From positions 4,960,001-5,024,000 of the forward strand of contig NZ_CP065997.1 of NCBI RefSeq assembly GCF_016127315.1: a stretch of 64,000 nucleotides of DNA. Direction: 5' to 3'. Position numbers and translations under genes: made by a program. A model generated the notes under the pieces. The model searched no databases, had not been told where the DNA came from, and saw only the letters and a program-made list of their open reading frames with translations. This document shows, one piece after another, positions 1 through 8,847 of the stretch. Each line of letters begins with the position of its first letter. The stretch's first letter is position 1. This DNA comes from Achromobacter deleyi (GTDB lineage: Bacteria; Pseudomonadota; Gammaproteobacteria; Burkholderiales; Burkholderiaceae_B).

Positions 1-227
1 ATGCCGTCCTTCTTCATGCCGTCGTGCGACATGCCGTCCTTGGACATGGAGTTCTTCGACATGCCGTCCTTGGCCATGCCGTCTTTCGCCATGCCATCTT
101 TCGACATGCCGCTCTTGGCCATGCCGTCCTTCGACACGTTGTCCTTGGACATGCTGTCGGCCGCGTGCGCGGCGACCGCGCCAAAGGCCAGGCACAGCGA
201 AAATGCGGCGGTGGTGAGTGTCTTCAT
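1..227 (-). CDS. Methionine-rich pentapeptide MXKDX repeat periplasmic peptide (partial, 3' end outside window)
   Basis: The protein starts with a signal peptide (MKTLTTAAFSLCLAFGAVAA then HAADS) and continues as tandem five-residue units of the type K-D-G-M-S/A, so a methionine falls at nearly every fifth position. About ten units are visible before the gene leaves the window. A purine-rich ribosome binding site (AGAGGAA) precedes the ATG. This matches the family called pentapeptide MXKDX repeat protein, to which the periplasmic methionine-rich peptide MrpX of Azospira belongs; there the methionines are oxidised by hypochlorite and reduced again by a YedY-type enzyme. It lies just downstream of yedY- and yedZ-like genes on the same strand, which supports the same role here. 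Role is inferred from context; family assignment is firm. Confidence 0.85.
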   Translation of the reverse strand, partial: MKTLTTAAFSLCLAFGAVAAHAADSMSKDNVSKDGMAKSGMSKDGMAKDGMAKDGMSKNSMSKDGMSHDGMKKDG

Positions 228-272
228 GATGCGTTCCTCTGGTGTGTCGTGGTGAGAAGGGAAAAAAGCCAC

Positions 273-1064
273 CTAGCTGCCGCCGAACCAGTTGTAGCCC
301 TGGTCCTCCCAGTAACCGCCCGGGTAGGTGTTGGTGACGAAAATCGCCTGGATATGCTTGGGGTTCTTGTAGCCAAGCTTGGTGGGCATCCGCAGCTTCA
401 TCGGGAAGCCGTACTCCGGCGGCAGGGTCCTGCCGTCGTAGGTCAGCGCCAGGATCGTCTGCGGGTGCAACGCGGTGGGCATGTCGATGCTGGTGTAGTA
501 GTCGTCGGCGCACTTGAAGCCCACGTATTTCGCGGTCAGGTCGGCGCCCACGCGCTTCAGGAAGGTCGAGAACGGCACGCCGCCCCACTTGCCGATGGCG
601 CTCCAGCCCTCGACGCAGATGTGGCGCGTGACCTGGTCGATCTGCGCCATGGCGCGCAGCTCGTCCAGGCGCCAGCGGCGCTTGTCGGCCACCATGCCGG
701 TGACCTCCAGCCGGAAGCTCTCTTCCTCGACCTGGCGCACCTCGTCGATGCCGTAGTAGGCATTGAAGGGAAACGGGCGGGTGATCATGGATTCCGGATA
801 GGTCGGCGCCAGCTTGTTGGGATCGAAGATCCAGCCCTGCACGCGGTCGTTGAAGCGCGACACGGCGGTCAGCGCCTTTTCGACGTTTTCGTCGTCGGAC
901 AGCGTGCAGCCGGACAGCATCGCCAGCCCGCCCAGCGTCAGGCTGCTGCGCAGGAAGGCCCGGCGCGACGGCGCCTCGACCCGCTTGTCCAGAATCTTCA
1001 CGGCTTCCTTGAGAATGGCGGGGCCGTCCAGGCCCAGCAGCGACAGGCGTCGTTTTGCGCTCAC
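273..1064 (-). CDS. YedY/MsrP-like molybdopterin-dependent oxidoreductase, Tat-exported
   Basis: 263 aa. Residues about 33-53 form a Tat signal (SRRAFLRSS followed by a hydrophobic run and a lipobox-like LSGC). The body is the oxidoreductase molybdopterin-binding fold of the sulfite oxidase superfamily; Cys150 in RHICVEGWSAIGKWGGVP is the expected molybdenum ligand. I chose the GTG at 1064 because AAGGAG lies six bases before it; an in-frame GTG at 1085 lacks a site. The 3' neighbour is the methionine-rich repeat peptide and the 5' neighbour a cytochrome b, ten bases away, so the three form one operon. By analogy with MsrP/YedY1 it probably reduces methionine sulfoxide in the periplasm, with electrons from the membrane partner. 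The substrate is not shown by sequence. Confidence 0.85.
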   Translation of the reverse strand: MSAKRRLSLLGLDGPAILKEAVKILDKRVEAPSRRAFLRSSLTLGGLAMLSGCTLSDDENVEKALTAVSRFNDRVQGWIFDPNKLAPTYPESMITRPFPFNAYYGIDEVRQVEEESFRLEVTGMVADKRRWRLDELRAMAQIDQVTRHICVEGWSAIGKWGGVPFSTFLKRVGADLTAKYVGFKCADDYYTSIDMPTALHPQTILALTYDGRTLPPEYGFPMKLRMPTKLGYKNPKHIQAIFVTNTYPGGYWEDQGYNWFGGS

Positions 1065-1074
1065 GTCAGGCTCC

Positions 1075-1713
1075 TTATTTGCCACGGATCATGGCGATCA
1101 GGCTGCGCGGCACCAGCGCCACCATGACCAGGTGGACCGCCACGAACGCCACCAGCAGCGCCATGGCGAAGAAATGGATGCGGCGCGCGAATTCATAGCC
1201 GCCCAGCAGCGTGCGCAGCGTGTCGAACTGCACCGACTTCCACAGCACCAGGCCCGACAGGACCAGCACCGTGATGTCGGCGATGACGAACAGGTAGGCG
1301 AGCCGCTGCACCTGGTTGTAGTGGCGCGGGTCGGCATGCGACAGCTTGCCGCGCAGTGCCGCGGCCAGGTCACGGGCGACGCCGCGCGGGCCGACCGGAA
1401 AGAACTTGCGCCACAGGCGGCCGGTGGTGAGATTCAGCCCCAGGTAGAGCAGGCCGTTGACCAGCAAAAGCCACATGCCGGCAAAGTGCCATTGCAGCGC
1501 GCCGCCCAGCCAGCCGCCCAGGGTGATTCCGTTGGGAAAGGTAAAGTCGAAGAACGGCGCGGCGTTGTAGACGCGCCAGCCGCTGGTCACCATAATGACC
1601 ACGGCCAATGCGTTCAGCCAGTGCACGATGCGCAACCAGCCGGGATGCACCGGGCCGCGGGTGTCGGGCGCCGGGGCGGCGGGGGCGTCTGGGGTGGCGG
1701 GCGTGGCCATCAT
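1075..1713 (-). CDS. Cytochrome b561-type membrane subunit (YedZ-like electron donor)
   Basis: About 212 aa with four to five hydrophobic segments and paired histidines (RIVHWLNAL near the N-terminus, WHFAGMW, RRIHFFAMALLVAFVAVH near the C-terminus) typical of di-heme cytochrome b/b6 subunits. The start at 1713 has GAGGAG seven bases upstream; an in-frame start at 1755 would add 14 residues without a clear site. It is first in the operon with the molybdopterin oxidoreductase and the methionine-rich peptide, so it most likely passes quinol electrons to that enzyme. It belongs to the thiosulfate-reductase/formate-dehydrogenase cytochrome b family by look rather than to classical YedZ, so the name is by position and role. 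Confidence 0.8.
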   Translation of the reverse strand: MMATPATPDAPAAPAPDTRGPVHPGWLRIVHWLNALAVVIMVTSGWRVYNAAPFFDFTFPNGITLGGWLGGALQWHFAGMWLLLVNGLLYLGLNLTTGRLWRKFFPVGPRGVARDLAAALRGKLSHADPRHYNQVQRLAYLFVIADITVLVLSGLVLWKSVQFDTLRTLLGGYEFARRIHFFAMALLVAFVAVHLVMVALVPRSLIAMIRGK

Positions 1714-1864
1714 GGCGGGGCTCCTCGGGGAGGCGGTTGTTGTCGTTGGAGCCATTCTTCCCCGGGGCCGATATCGAAGTCCTCACGCAAACTTAAAATA
1801 AATGTGATAACTCGCCGGCCCTGGATTGGCGACAATATGAGCCTTGCTTCCTGACCGGACCCCT

Positions 1865-2596
1865 ATGGATACGCCTCGCCGCGTCCTGATCGTCGAAGAC
1901 GACGCCCACATCGCCGAATTGCTGCGCCTGCACCTGCGTGACGAGGGTTACGCGGTCGAGCACGCGGCCGACGGCAACGAAGGCATGCGCCGGCTGGAAG
2001 AGGGCGGCTGGGACGCCCTGGTGCTGGACCTGATGCTGCCCGGCATCGACGGGCTGGAAATCTGCAAGCGCGCCCGCGCCATGACGCGCTATACCCCCAT
2101 CATCATCACCAGCGCCCGTTCCAGCGAAGTGCACCGCATCCTCGGACTGGAACTGGGCGCCGACGACTACCTGGCCAAGCCGTTCTCGATGCTGGAACTG
2201 GTGGCGCGGGTGCGCGCGCTGCTGCGCCGCACCGAGGCGCTCGAGCGCAATGCCCGCATCGATGCCGGCAGCCTGCGCCAGCACGGCGTGGCCATCGACC
2301 CGATCGCCCGCACCGCCTCGGTCGACGAGCGCCGGCTGGAACTGACGCCGCGCGAGTTCGACCTGCTGCATTTCTTCGCCCGCAACCCGGACAAGGTGTT
2401 TTCGCGGCTCGACCTGTTGAACCAGGTCTGGGGCTACCAGCATGAAGGCTACGAGCACACGGTCAATACCCACATCAACCGGCTGCGCACCAAGATCGAG
2501 GCCGATCCGTCCAATCCGCAGCGCATCCTGACGGTCTGGGGCCGTGGCTACAAGTTCGCGGCCGAGCCGGGCGCGCCGGCGGAGTCCGCATCATGA
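1865..2596 (+). CDS. OmpR-family response regulator
   Basis: 243 aa. The receiver domain occupies residues 1-120 with the acidic pocket (VEDD near residue 11) and phospho-acceptor Asp55 in LVLDLMLPGIDG; the C-terminal winged helix (about 140-235) ends in the usual TVWGRGYKF motif. The stop overlaps the start of the histidine kinase by 4 bp, so the two are translated together. The pair is divergent from the cytochrome b/YedY-like/methionine-rich peptide operon across about 150 bp, which makes that operon a plausible target; in Azospira the comparable operon is instead controlled by a sigma factor. The inducing signal is unknown. Confidence 0.9.
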   Translation: MDTPRRVLIVEDDAHIAELLRLHLRDEGYAVEHAADGNEGMRRLEEGGWDALVLDLMLPGIDGLEICKRARAMTRYTPIIITSARSSEVHRILGLELGADDYLAKPFSMLELVARVRALLRRTEALERNARIDAGSLRQHGVAIDPIARTASVDERRLELTPREFDLLHFFARNPDKVFSRLDLLNQVWGYQHEGYEHTVNTHINRLRTKIEADPSNPQRILTVWGRGYKFAAEPGAPAESAS

Positions 2597-4056
2597 AACG
2601 CCTGACCCTGACCCAGCGCCTGTCGGCCGTGTTCGCCATGCTGCTGCTGGCCTGCTGCGGCGCGTCGGCCTGGTTGCAGATCTCGGCCAACCTGCGCTAC
2701 GAGCAGGAAGTGGTGCAGCGGCTGTCCAGCGGCCTGGCGCAGCACATCGCCGGCACCAACGAGCTGATGGACGCCAACGGCTGGAAGCCGGACGCGGTGC
2801 GCTCGCTGTTCTCGATGCTGATGATGGTGAATCCGGCGGTCGAGGTCTACCTGCTGGACAACGACGGCCGCATCGTCGGCGATGCCGCCTCACCGGGCCA
2901 GATCAAGCGCGACCGGGTCGACCTGGCCCCGGTGCGCCGTTTCCTGGCGGGCGGGGCGCTGCCGATCGAGGGCGACGACCCGCGCCACCTGGATACCGCC
3001 AAGGTGTTCTCGGCCGCGCCGGTGCGGGTGGCCGGGCGCGACGAAGGTTACGTCTACGTGGTGCTGCAGGGCGAGGCGCACGACGCGCTGGCCATGGCGG
3101 CCTCGCGCAGCGCGGTGCTGCGCACCACCCTGTGGTCGATCGCGCTGGTGGCGCTGCTGGGACTGGTGGCCGGCCTGGCCGCGTTCGGCCTGATCACGCG
3201 GCCGCTGCGCGGGCTGACGCGCGCGGTGCGCGCCTTTGGCGATGACGACGGCCGCGCGCTGGCGACGCTGGAAAAGCCGGCCGACGCCAGCGGCGACGAG
3301 ATCTCGCTGCTGCGCCGCAGTTTCGTGCAGATGGGCCGGCGTATTTCCGAGCAATGGCGCGAGCTGACGCGGCAGGACCAGCAGCGGCGCGACCTGGTGG
3401 CGAACATCTCGCACGACCTGCGCACGCCGCTGACCTCGCTGCACGGCTATCTGGAAACGCTGCGGCTCAAGGACGAGACGCTGGACGCGGCCGAGCGCCG
3501 CCGCTACCTGGACATCGCGCTGGCGCAGAGCCGCAAGGTCGGCCGGCTGGCACAGGAGCTGTTCGAGCTGGCGCGGCTGGAGTCCGGGCTGGTGCGGCTG
3601 GAGCCGGAGACCTTCTCGCTGCCCGAACTGGCGCAGGACGTGATCCAGAAATTCGAGCTGGCCGCCGAGGCGCGCCAGCAGCGCCTGACCACCGCCATCG
3701 ACCAGGAATTGCCGGCGGTGCGCGCCGACCTGGGCATGATCGAACGGGTGCTGACCAACCTGCTGGACAACGCCATCCGCCACACGGCGCCGGGCGGGCG
3801 CATCGAACTGAGCCTGGAACAGGCGCGTGGCGGCGTGCAGGTGCGAGTCAGCGACAACGGCGCCGGCATTCCCGACGCGTTGCGGGCGGGCCTGTTCACC
3901 CGCGCCTCGGTGCTGGCCAATGGCCCGCGCGATGGCGGCGGGCTGGGGCTGGTGATCGTGCACCGCATCCTGCAGCTGCACCACAGCGACATTCGGCTGG
4001 TGGAACGGCCGGAACCGGGAGCGGTGTTCGAATTCGACCTGCCGACGGCGCCATAG
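2593..4056 (+). CDS. Two-component sensor histidine kinase
   Basis: 487 aa. One membrane segment lies near residues 12-30 and another near 175-198, enclosing a periplasmic sensor region of about 145 residues. A HAMP linker follows, then the dimerisation domain with phospho-acceptor His274 in NISHDLRTPLTSL, and an ATPase domain with N-box NLLDNAIRHT and G-boxes DNGAGIP and GGGLGLVIV. It overlaps the upstream response regulator by 4 bp. The periplasmic domain has no motif I recognise, so the stimulus cannot be named; its neighbourhood suggests envelope oxidative stress. Confidence 0.9.
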   Translation: MKRLTLTQRLSAVFAMLLLACCGASAWLQISANLRYEQEVVQRLSSGLAQHIAGTNELMDANGWKPDAVRSLFSMLMMVNPAVEVYLLDNDGRIVGDAASPGQIKRDRVDLAPVRRFLAGGALPIEGDDPRHLDTAKVFSAAPVRVAGRDEGYVYVVLQGEAHDALAMAASRSAVLRTTLWSIALVALLGLVAGLAAFGLITRPLRGLTRAVRAFGDDDGRALATLEKPADASGDEISLLRRSFVQMGRRISEQWRELTRQDQQRRDLVANISHDLRTPLTSLHGYLETLRLKDETLDAAERRRYLDIALAQSRKVGRLAQELFELARLESGLVRLEPETFSLPELAQDVIQKFELAAEARQQRLTTAIDQELPAVRADLGMIERVLTNLLDNAIRHTAPGGRIELSLEQARGGVQVRVSDNGAGIPDALRAGLFTRASVLANGPRDGGGLGLVIVHRILQLHHSDIRLVERPEPGAVFEFDLPTAP

Positions 4057-4084
4057 GCGACGGCCCGCCATCCTGCCTGGCGGT

Positions 4085-4125
4085 GGCGTGGCGCGGTCGC
4101 GCCGGCCACGCCTGATCGGATCAGG
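4085..4125. terminator. GC-rich hairpins between convergent genes
   Basis: An 8-bp perfect stem (GGCGTGGC 4085-4092 with GCCACGCC 4105-4112) is followed by a second short inverted repeat CCTGATC-g-GATCAGG at 4111-4125. It sits between the convergent kinase and flavoprotein genes. There is no T tract, so factor-independent termination is doubtful. Confidence 0.3.
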
Positions 4126-5278
4126 CCGCCGTCGGCATCCTGCCGTTGAGCAGGTAGTCCATCAGTTCGCGCACGCTGCGCATGGCGTCGCCGAACGGCA
4201 GCTTCGAGGCGCCGCGGAAGAACAGGCCGCGGCTGACTTCGCCGCGCATGGCGGCGGCCAGTTTCAGGTCGATGCAGAACTGGCCGAAGCGCGCGATGCC
4301 GTCGCGCAGCCCGCATTGCGTCAGGCAATCCATGCGCTGGCTGCAACGGCGCGCGTCGCAGCGAGTGTTGTCCTGCAGCGTCTTTTCCTGGCGCAGGTAG
4401 CGCGTCAGCCACGGCGTCGGCACGGCGCGGGCGGGCAAGCCGGCCACGCTGGTGAATTCGGCCAGCTTGTCGGGATCGGCTTCCATCAGCACGCGCTTGA
4501 AGTTCTCGTGCGCGTCGCCTTCGTGGGTCACGGCGAAGGCCGTGCCCACCTGCACGCCGTCGGCGCCGTTGCCGAGCCAGTGGCGCACCTGCTCGTGGCT
4601 GCCGACGCCGCCGGCCACGATCAGGCGCGGCGCGTCGCGGCCCAGCTGCAGGTCCTGGAACAGCTGGCGGCATTCGGCCAGCACGCGCTTGAAGTCGAAG
4701 CGTTCGTCGTGGATGTCGTCCAGGCGCGCCGCGCCCAAGTGGCCGCCGGCGTAGCCGGGGTGCTCGATGACCACCGCGTCGGCCATGCGGCCCTTCTTCA
4801 TCCACTTCTTCAGCACGGCGGCCACGCCGCGCGCTTCCGACAGGATCGGTATCAGGGCCATTTTGGGATAGTCGGCGGTCATGTCGGGCAGGTCCAGCGG
4901 CAGGCCGGCGCCCATGACGATGGCCTGGGCGCCGCTTTCGCAGGCCTGGCGCACCAGGGCGGGATGGTCGCGCACCGCCTTCATGACGTTCACGGCGACT
5001 ACGCCGCGGCCCTGCGCGGTGTCGAGCGCGGCGCGTACTTCACGGTCCAGGGCGATCCGGTTGGCGTTGTCGATCTGCTCGCGGTCGCGGCAGTCCTCGG
5101 TCTGCTCGATCAGGTCGGGATGGTGATGGCGCAAGTCCACACTGGCGATGGTGCCGACCGCGTTCTGGCTGGCGACCGCGCCGGCCAGGCGGTGGGCGGA
5201 AACGCCAACGCCCATGCCGCCCTGGACGATGGGCAGCAATTCGCGTCCGGCGAGAGTGAGGGATTTGAACCACGTCAT
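4121..5278 (-). CDS. NAD(P)H-dependent flavin oxidoreductase, nitronate monooxygenase family
   Basis: 385 aa TIM-barrel FMN enzyme of the 2-nitropropane dioxygenase/FabK type. Visible signatures are the N-terminal PIVQGGMGVGVSAHRLAGAVA, the central VIEHPGYAGGHLG with the His often used as catalytic base, and IVAGGVGSHEQVRHWLGNGADGVQVGTAF, the phosphate-binding part. I used the ATG at 5278 (MTWFKSLT); an upstream in-frame start at 5329 adds residues unlike the family. A C-terminal segment near residue 310-330 holds four closely spaced cysteines (C-x4-C-x5-C-x3-C), unusual for well-studied nitronate monooxygenases. Substrate is not deducible. It stands alone, convergent with the histidine kinase. 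Confidence 0.82.
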   Translation of the reverse strand: MTWFKSLTLAGRELLPIVQGGMGVGVSAHRLAGAVASQNAVGTIASVDLRHHHPDLIEQTEDCRDREQIDNANRIALDREVRAALDTAQGRGVVAVNVMKAVRDHPALVRQACESGAQAIVMGAGLPLDLPDMTADYPKMALIPILSEARGVAAVLKKWMKKGRMADAVVIEHPGYAGGHLGAARLDDIHDERFDFKRVLAECRQLFQDLQLGRDAPRLIVAGGVGSHEQVRHWLGNGADGVQVGTAFAVTHEGDAHENFKRVLMEADPDKLAEFTSVAGLPARAVPTPWLTRYLRQEKTLQDNTRCDARRCSQRMDCLTQCGLRDGIARFGQFCIDLKLAAAMRGEVSRGLFFRGASKLPFGDAMRSVRELMDYLLNGRMPTAA

Positions 5279-5412
5279 GAAATGGGAGCCTTTATTGGGA
5301 ACAGTGGCTCCGAGGCTAGAGCAAGGCATGACGCGCCGCCTTGCGCGGAATCAAGCGGGCGGGGGAAAGCGGAGGGAATGACGGGTCAGGACGGGCGGCC
5401 CCGCCAGGCAGA

Positions 5413-5450
5413 TGAAAAAAAAGGGGCGGAGCAAGCCGGCTCCGCCCCTT
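5413..5450 (-). terminator. Rho-independent terminator of the HMG-CoA reductase/TctA operon
   Basis: A perfect 12-bp stem (AAGGGGCGGAGC 5421-5432 with GCTCCGCCCCTT 5439-5450), six-base loop, followed on the minus strand by a run of eight T (complement of 5413-5422, partly in the stem). It begins 12 bases after the TctA-like stop codon. Confidence 0.92.
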
Positions 5451-5462
5451 GTCGATGACGTT

Positions 5463-6851
5463 TCAGGCCACCAGCTTGACCAGCGCCGGCACGGTCAGCA
5501 CGGCGGTGTAGTAGCCCATGAACTGCACGCCGGTGTTGAAGCCGAACAGGCGCGACAGCAGGCCACCGAACAGGCCCATGGTCAGGATCACCAGCAGGCC
5601 CAGGAACTGGCCTTCCCACACGCTGATCACGATGATCAGGCCGACGAAGGTGGCGATGATGGCCTCGTGGCTGACCTTGCGCGACACGAACAGCGCGGCG
5701 CGGCGCGCGAAGTTCATGGCGAACGGGTACGACACGATGGCCGCCAGCAGCACCGCCAGCATGCCGTAGCCCAGGAATTCCCAGTGGTTCAGCAGGTTGT
5801 GCAGGTTGTGGGTCTGGCCGCTGGCCGCGTCCACCGTGAAGCGCGGCGGCGCGTTGAACAGCGGCGCGGCCGGGCCGGCGGCGACCGGGCTGAGCGGCAG
5901 GCCGAAGGCGATCAGCGGGATCAGGGCCTCGGCGATGTAGGTGGCCTCGGTGACGCCGTTGCGCGCGCTCAGCACCGTGGTCAGGCGGTGATAGGCATGC
6001 TTGACGCGCGAGCCCACCAGTTCGCCCAGCACCACCGTCATCGCCACCGGGCTGAACACGAAGGTGGCGCTGGAGATGGTGGCGGTGGCCAGCGTCCAGC
6101 GGGTCTGGATGCGGTCCATCACCTTGAGCGGGTTGGGGAAATAGCCCGACCAGCCCTTGACGTCCGGCGCCAGCGAGAACGTGCGCACCTTGTCGCGCAT
6201 CATTTTCGCGCGGCCCTGCGGCGCGATCACGGTGAACAGGTCGGCGATCAGCGGGCCGATGGCGATGCCCAGGAAGTAGCTGATGCTGAGCTTGACGCCA
6301 TATTTGGCGGTCAGGCTCTGCAGCGCCACGATCACCACCACGAACGGCACCAGCAGCGCCACCGCGGCCCAGCGGCCGGCCGAGAAGTAGGCGATCAACA
6401 CCGCCGCGGCCAGGAAGATCCACGGCGCCGACTTGGTGATGGCGGCGCCGAACGGCGCCAGCAGCACGGCGAACAGCACCGCCAGCGGCACCGCCACGAA
6501 GGCGGCGACGATGGCGCCCGACACCATCTTGCGCAGCGCGATGTGCGGCACGCCCAGCTTGCGCAGCATGTTGGCGTCCTGCAGCAGCGGCGTGGCGAGC
6601 GTGTCGCCGGGAATGCCCAGCAGCGCCGTCGGCACCGCGTGGGTCATGTGCTTGGCGACCGCGCCGGCCAGGAAGAAGGTGAAGACGCCGGCGGGCGGCA
6701 CGCCCAGCAGCACCACCAGCAGCGTCAGCGGCGCCAGGGTGGTGGTCTCGTCGGTGCCGGACACCAGGCCGATGGCGGCGAACACCACCGCGCCCAGGAG
6801 GCCCATGCCGGCGGCCACCATGATCTGTTCGAGCAACACGGGATCGCTCAT
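5463..6851 (-). CDS. TctA-family tripartite tricarboxylate transporter permease
   Basis: 462 aa, about 10-12 hydrophobic segments. The segment TALLGIPGDTLATPLLQD resembles the conserved glycine/proline loop of TctA large permeases, and the second half has the matching repeat ALIPLIAFGLPLSPVAAGPAAPLF. The ATG at 6851 overlaps the upstream small membrane gene by 4 bp. It is somewhat shorter than the usual 500 aa. No TctC-type binding protein is adjacent. Being in one transcription unit with degradative HMG-CoA reductase, it is a candidate for import of mevalonate or a related acid; that is inference from context. Confidence 0.82.
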   Translation of the reverse strand: MSDPVLLEQIMVAAGMGLLGAVVFAAIGLVSGTDETTTLAPLTLLVVLLGVPPAGVFTFFLAGAVAKHMTHAVPTALLGIPGDTLATPLLQDANMLRKLGVPHIALRKMVSGAIVAAFVAVPLAVLFAVLLAPFGAAITKSAPWIFLAAAVLIAYFSAGRWAAVALLVPFVVVIVALQSLTAKYGVKLSISYFLGIAIGPLIADLFTVIAPQGRAKMMRDKVRTFSLAPDVKGWSGYFPNPLKVMDRIQTRWTLATATISSATFVFSPVAMTVVLGELVGSRVKHAYHRLTTVLSARNGVTEATYIAEALIPLIAFGLPLSPVAAGPAAPLFNAPPRFTVDAASGQTHNLHNLLNHWEFLGYGMLAVLLAAIVSYPFAMNFARRAALFVSRKVSHEAIIATFVGLIIVISVWEGQFLGLLVILTMGLFGGLLSRLFGFNTGVQFMGYYTAVLTVPALVKLVA

Positions 6852-7321
6852 GCCGGCACCTCTTCGCGCACGGTTTGCGGGCGGCCCTGCGGCGCCGGCG
6901 CGGCGGCGGGCGCGGCGAACAGCTCGTACAGGTCCAGTTCCTTCAATTCCTTGACCACCGCGGGCGGCAGGTCCGCCAGCGTGCCCAGGCCGCCGGGTTG
7001 CGCGGCCAGTTCGGCCAGCACCTCGGCGCGCCAGGCCGGATCGTGCGAGGCGCTGTGCTCGACCACCTCGCGCTTGGGCGGGAACAGGCGGGCGCAGATC
7101 ACGCCCGCCAGCACGCAGCCGGCCAGTCCGGCCAGCATGGCGTAGGCATGCGCCAATTCGGGCGAGGCGACCTTGTCGCGCAGCCAGCCGCTGGCGGCGT
7201 AGAAGCCGGCCACGCTGACGGCGATGCCGATGGCGATCGCCCACGCCAGGTGGCGCAGGTCGACGGTGTCGTTCCATACTTCGGCCAGGCGTCCGGCGGA
7301 CGCCTTGCTGTCTCTTTCCAT
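6848..7321 (-). CDS. Small two-helix membrane protein, possible TctB-like partner
   Basis: 157 aa with two hydrophobic helices (residues about 25-45 and 58-80) and a soluble, alanine/proline-rich C-terminal tail. I do not recognise the sequence. TctB small subunits are about the same length but usually have four helices, so this is a divergent or different subunit. It has a strong ribosome binding site (AAGGAGACAGAC before ATG) and overlaps the TctA-like gene by 4 bp, which argues that the two proteins work together. It follows the HMG-CoA reductase gene by 94 bp. Confidence 0.7.
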   Translation of the reverse strand: MERDSKASAGRLAEVWNDTVDLRHLAWAIAIGIAVSVAGFYAASGWLRDKVASPELAHAYAMLAGLAGCVLAGVICARLFPPKREVVEHSASHDPAWRAEVLAELAAQPGGLGTLADLPPAVVKELKELDLYELFAAPAAAPAPQGRPQTVREEVPA

Positions 7322-7415
7322 GTCTGTCTCCTTGAGGGACGGGCGGCGCGGGAGGTTCCCGGCGCCGCCTCTGTTCTTGTGCGGCCGGCGTGCGTGCGCC
7401 GGCCGTGCCGTGCCG

Positions 7416-8705
<1,290 letters not shown>

Positions 8706-8756
8706 GGCATCTGTCTCCATCGGAAAATCTAAGAATTGGGTGGCCAGATTCTAGGT

Positions 8757-8800
8757 AAACTGTACCGGCATTCAGAGGTACAGTTTGGACGAACAGTACC
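8757..8800. promoter_or_regulatory. Palindromic operator between mvaA and the MocR gene
   Basis: AAACTGTACC (8757-8766) and GGTACAGTTT (8777-8786) form a perfect 10-bp inverted repeat around a 10-bp spacer. A third copy, GAACAGTACC (8791-8800), is a direct repeat of the first with 8 of 10 matches, 34 bp downstream. MocR-family regulators often bind such mixed direct and inverted repeats in their divergent promoter. Binding is inferred. Confidence 0.7.
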
Positions 8801-8847
8801 ATCGCACTGCACCAATTTCCGACCTTTCCCCTGCTGGAAACCACCCC

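Noticed and set aside
1..255. Plus-strand open frame made of MPSF/MPSL repeats, or a CRISPR-like or satellite repeat
   Set aside because: The 15-bp periodicity is explained by the minus-strand pentapeptide-repeat gene with a signal peptide and ribosome site; units are too short and spacerless for a CRISPR.
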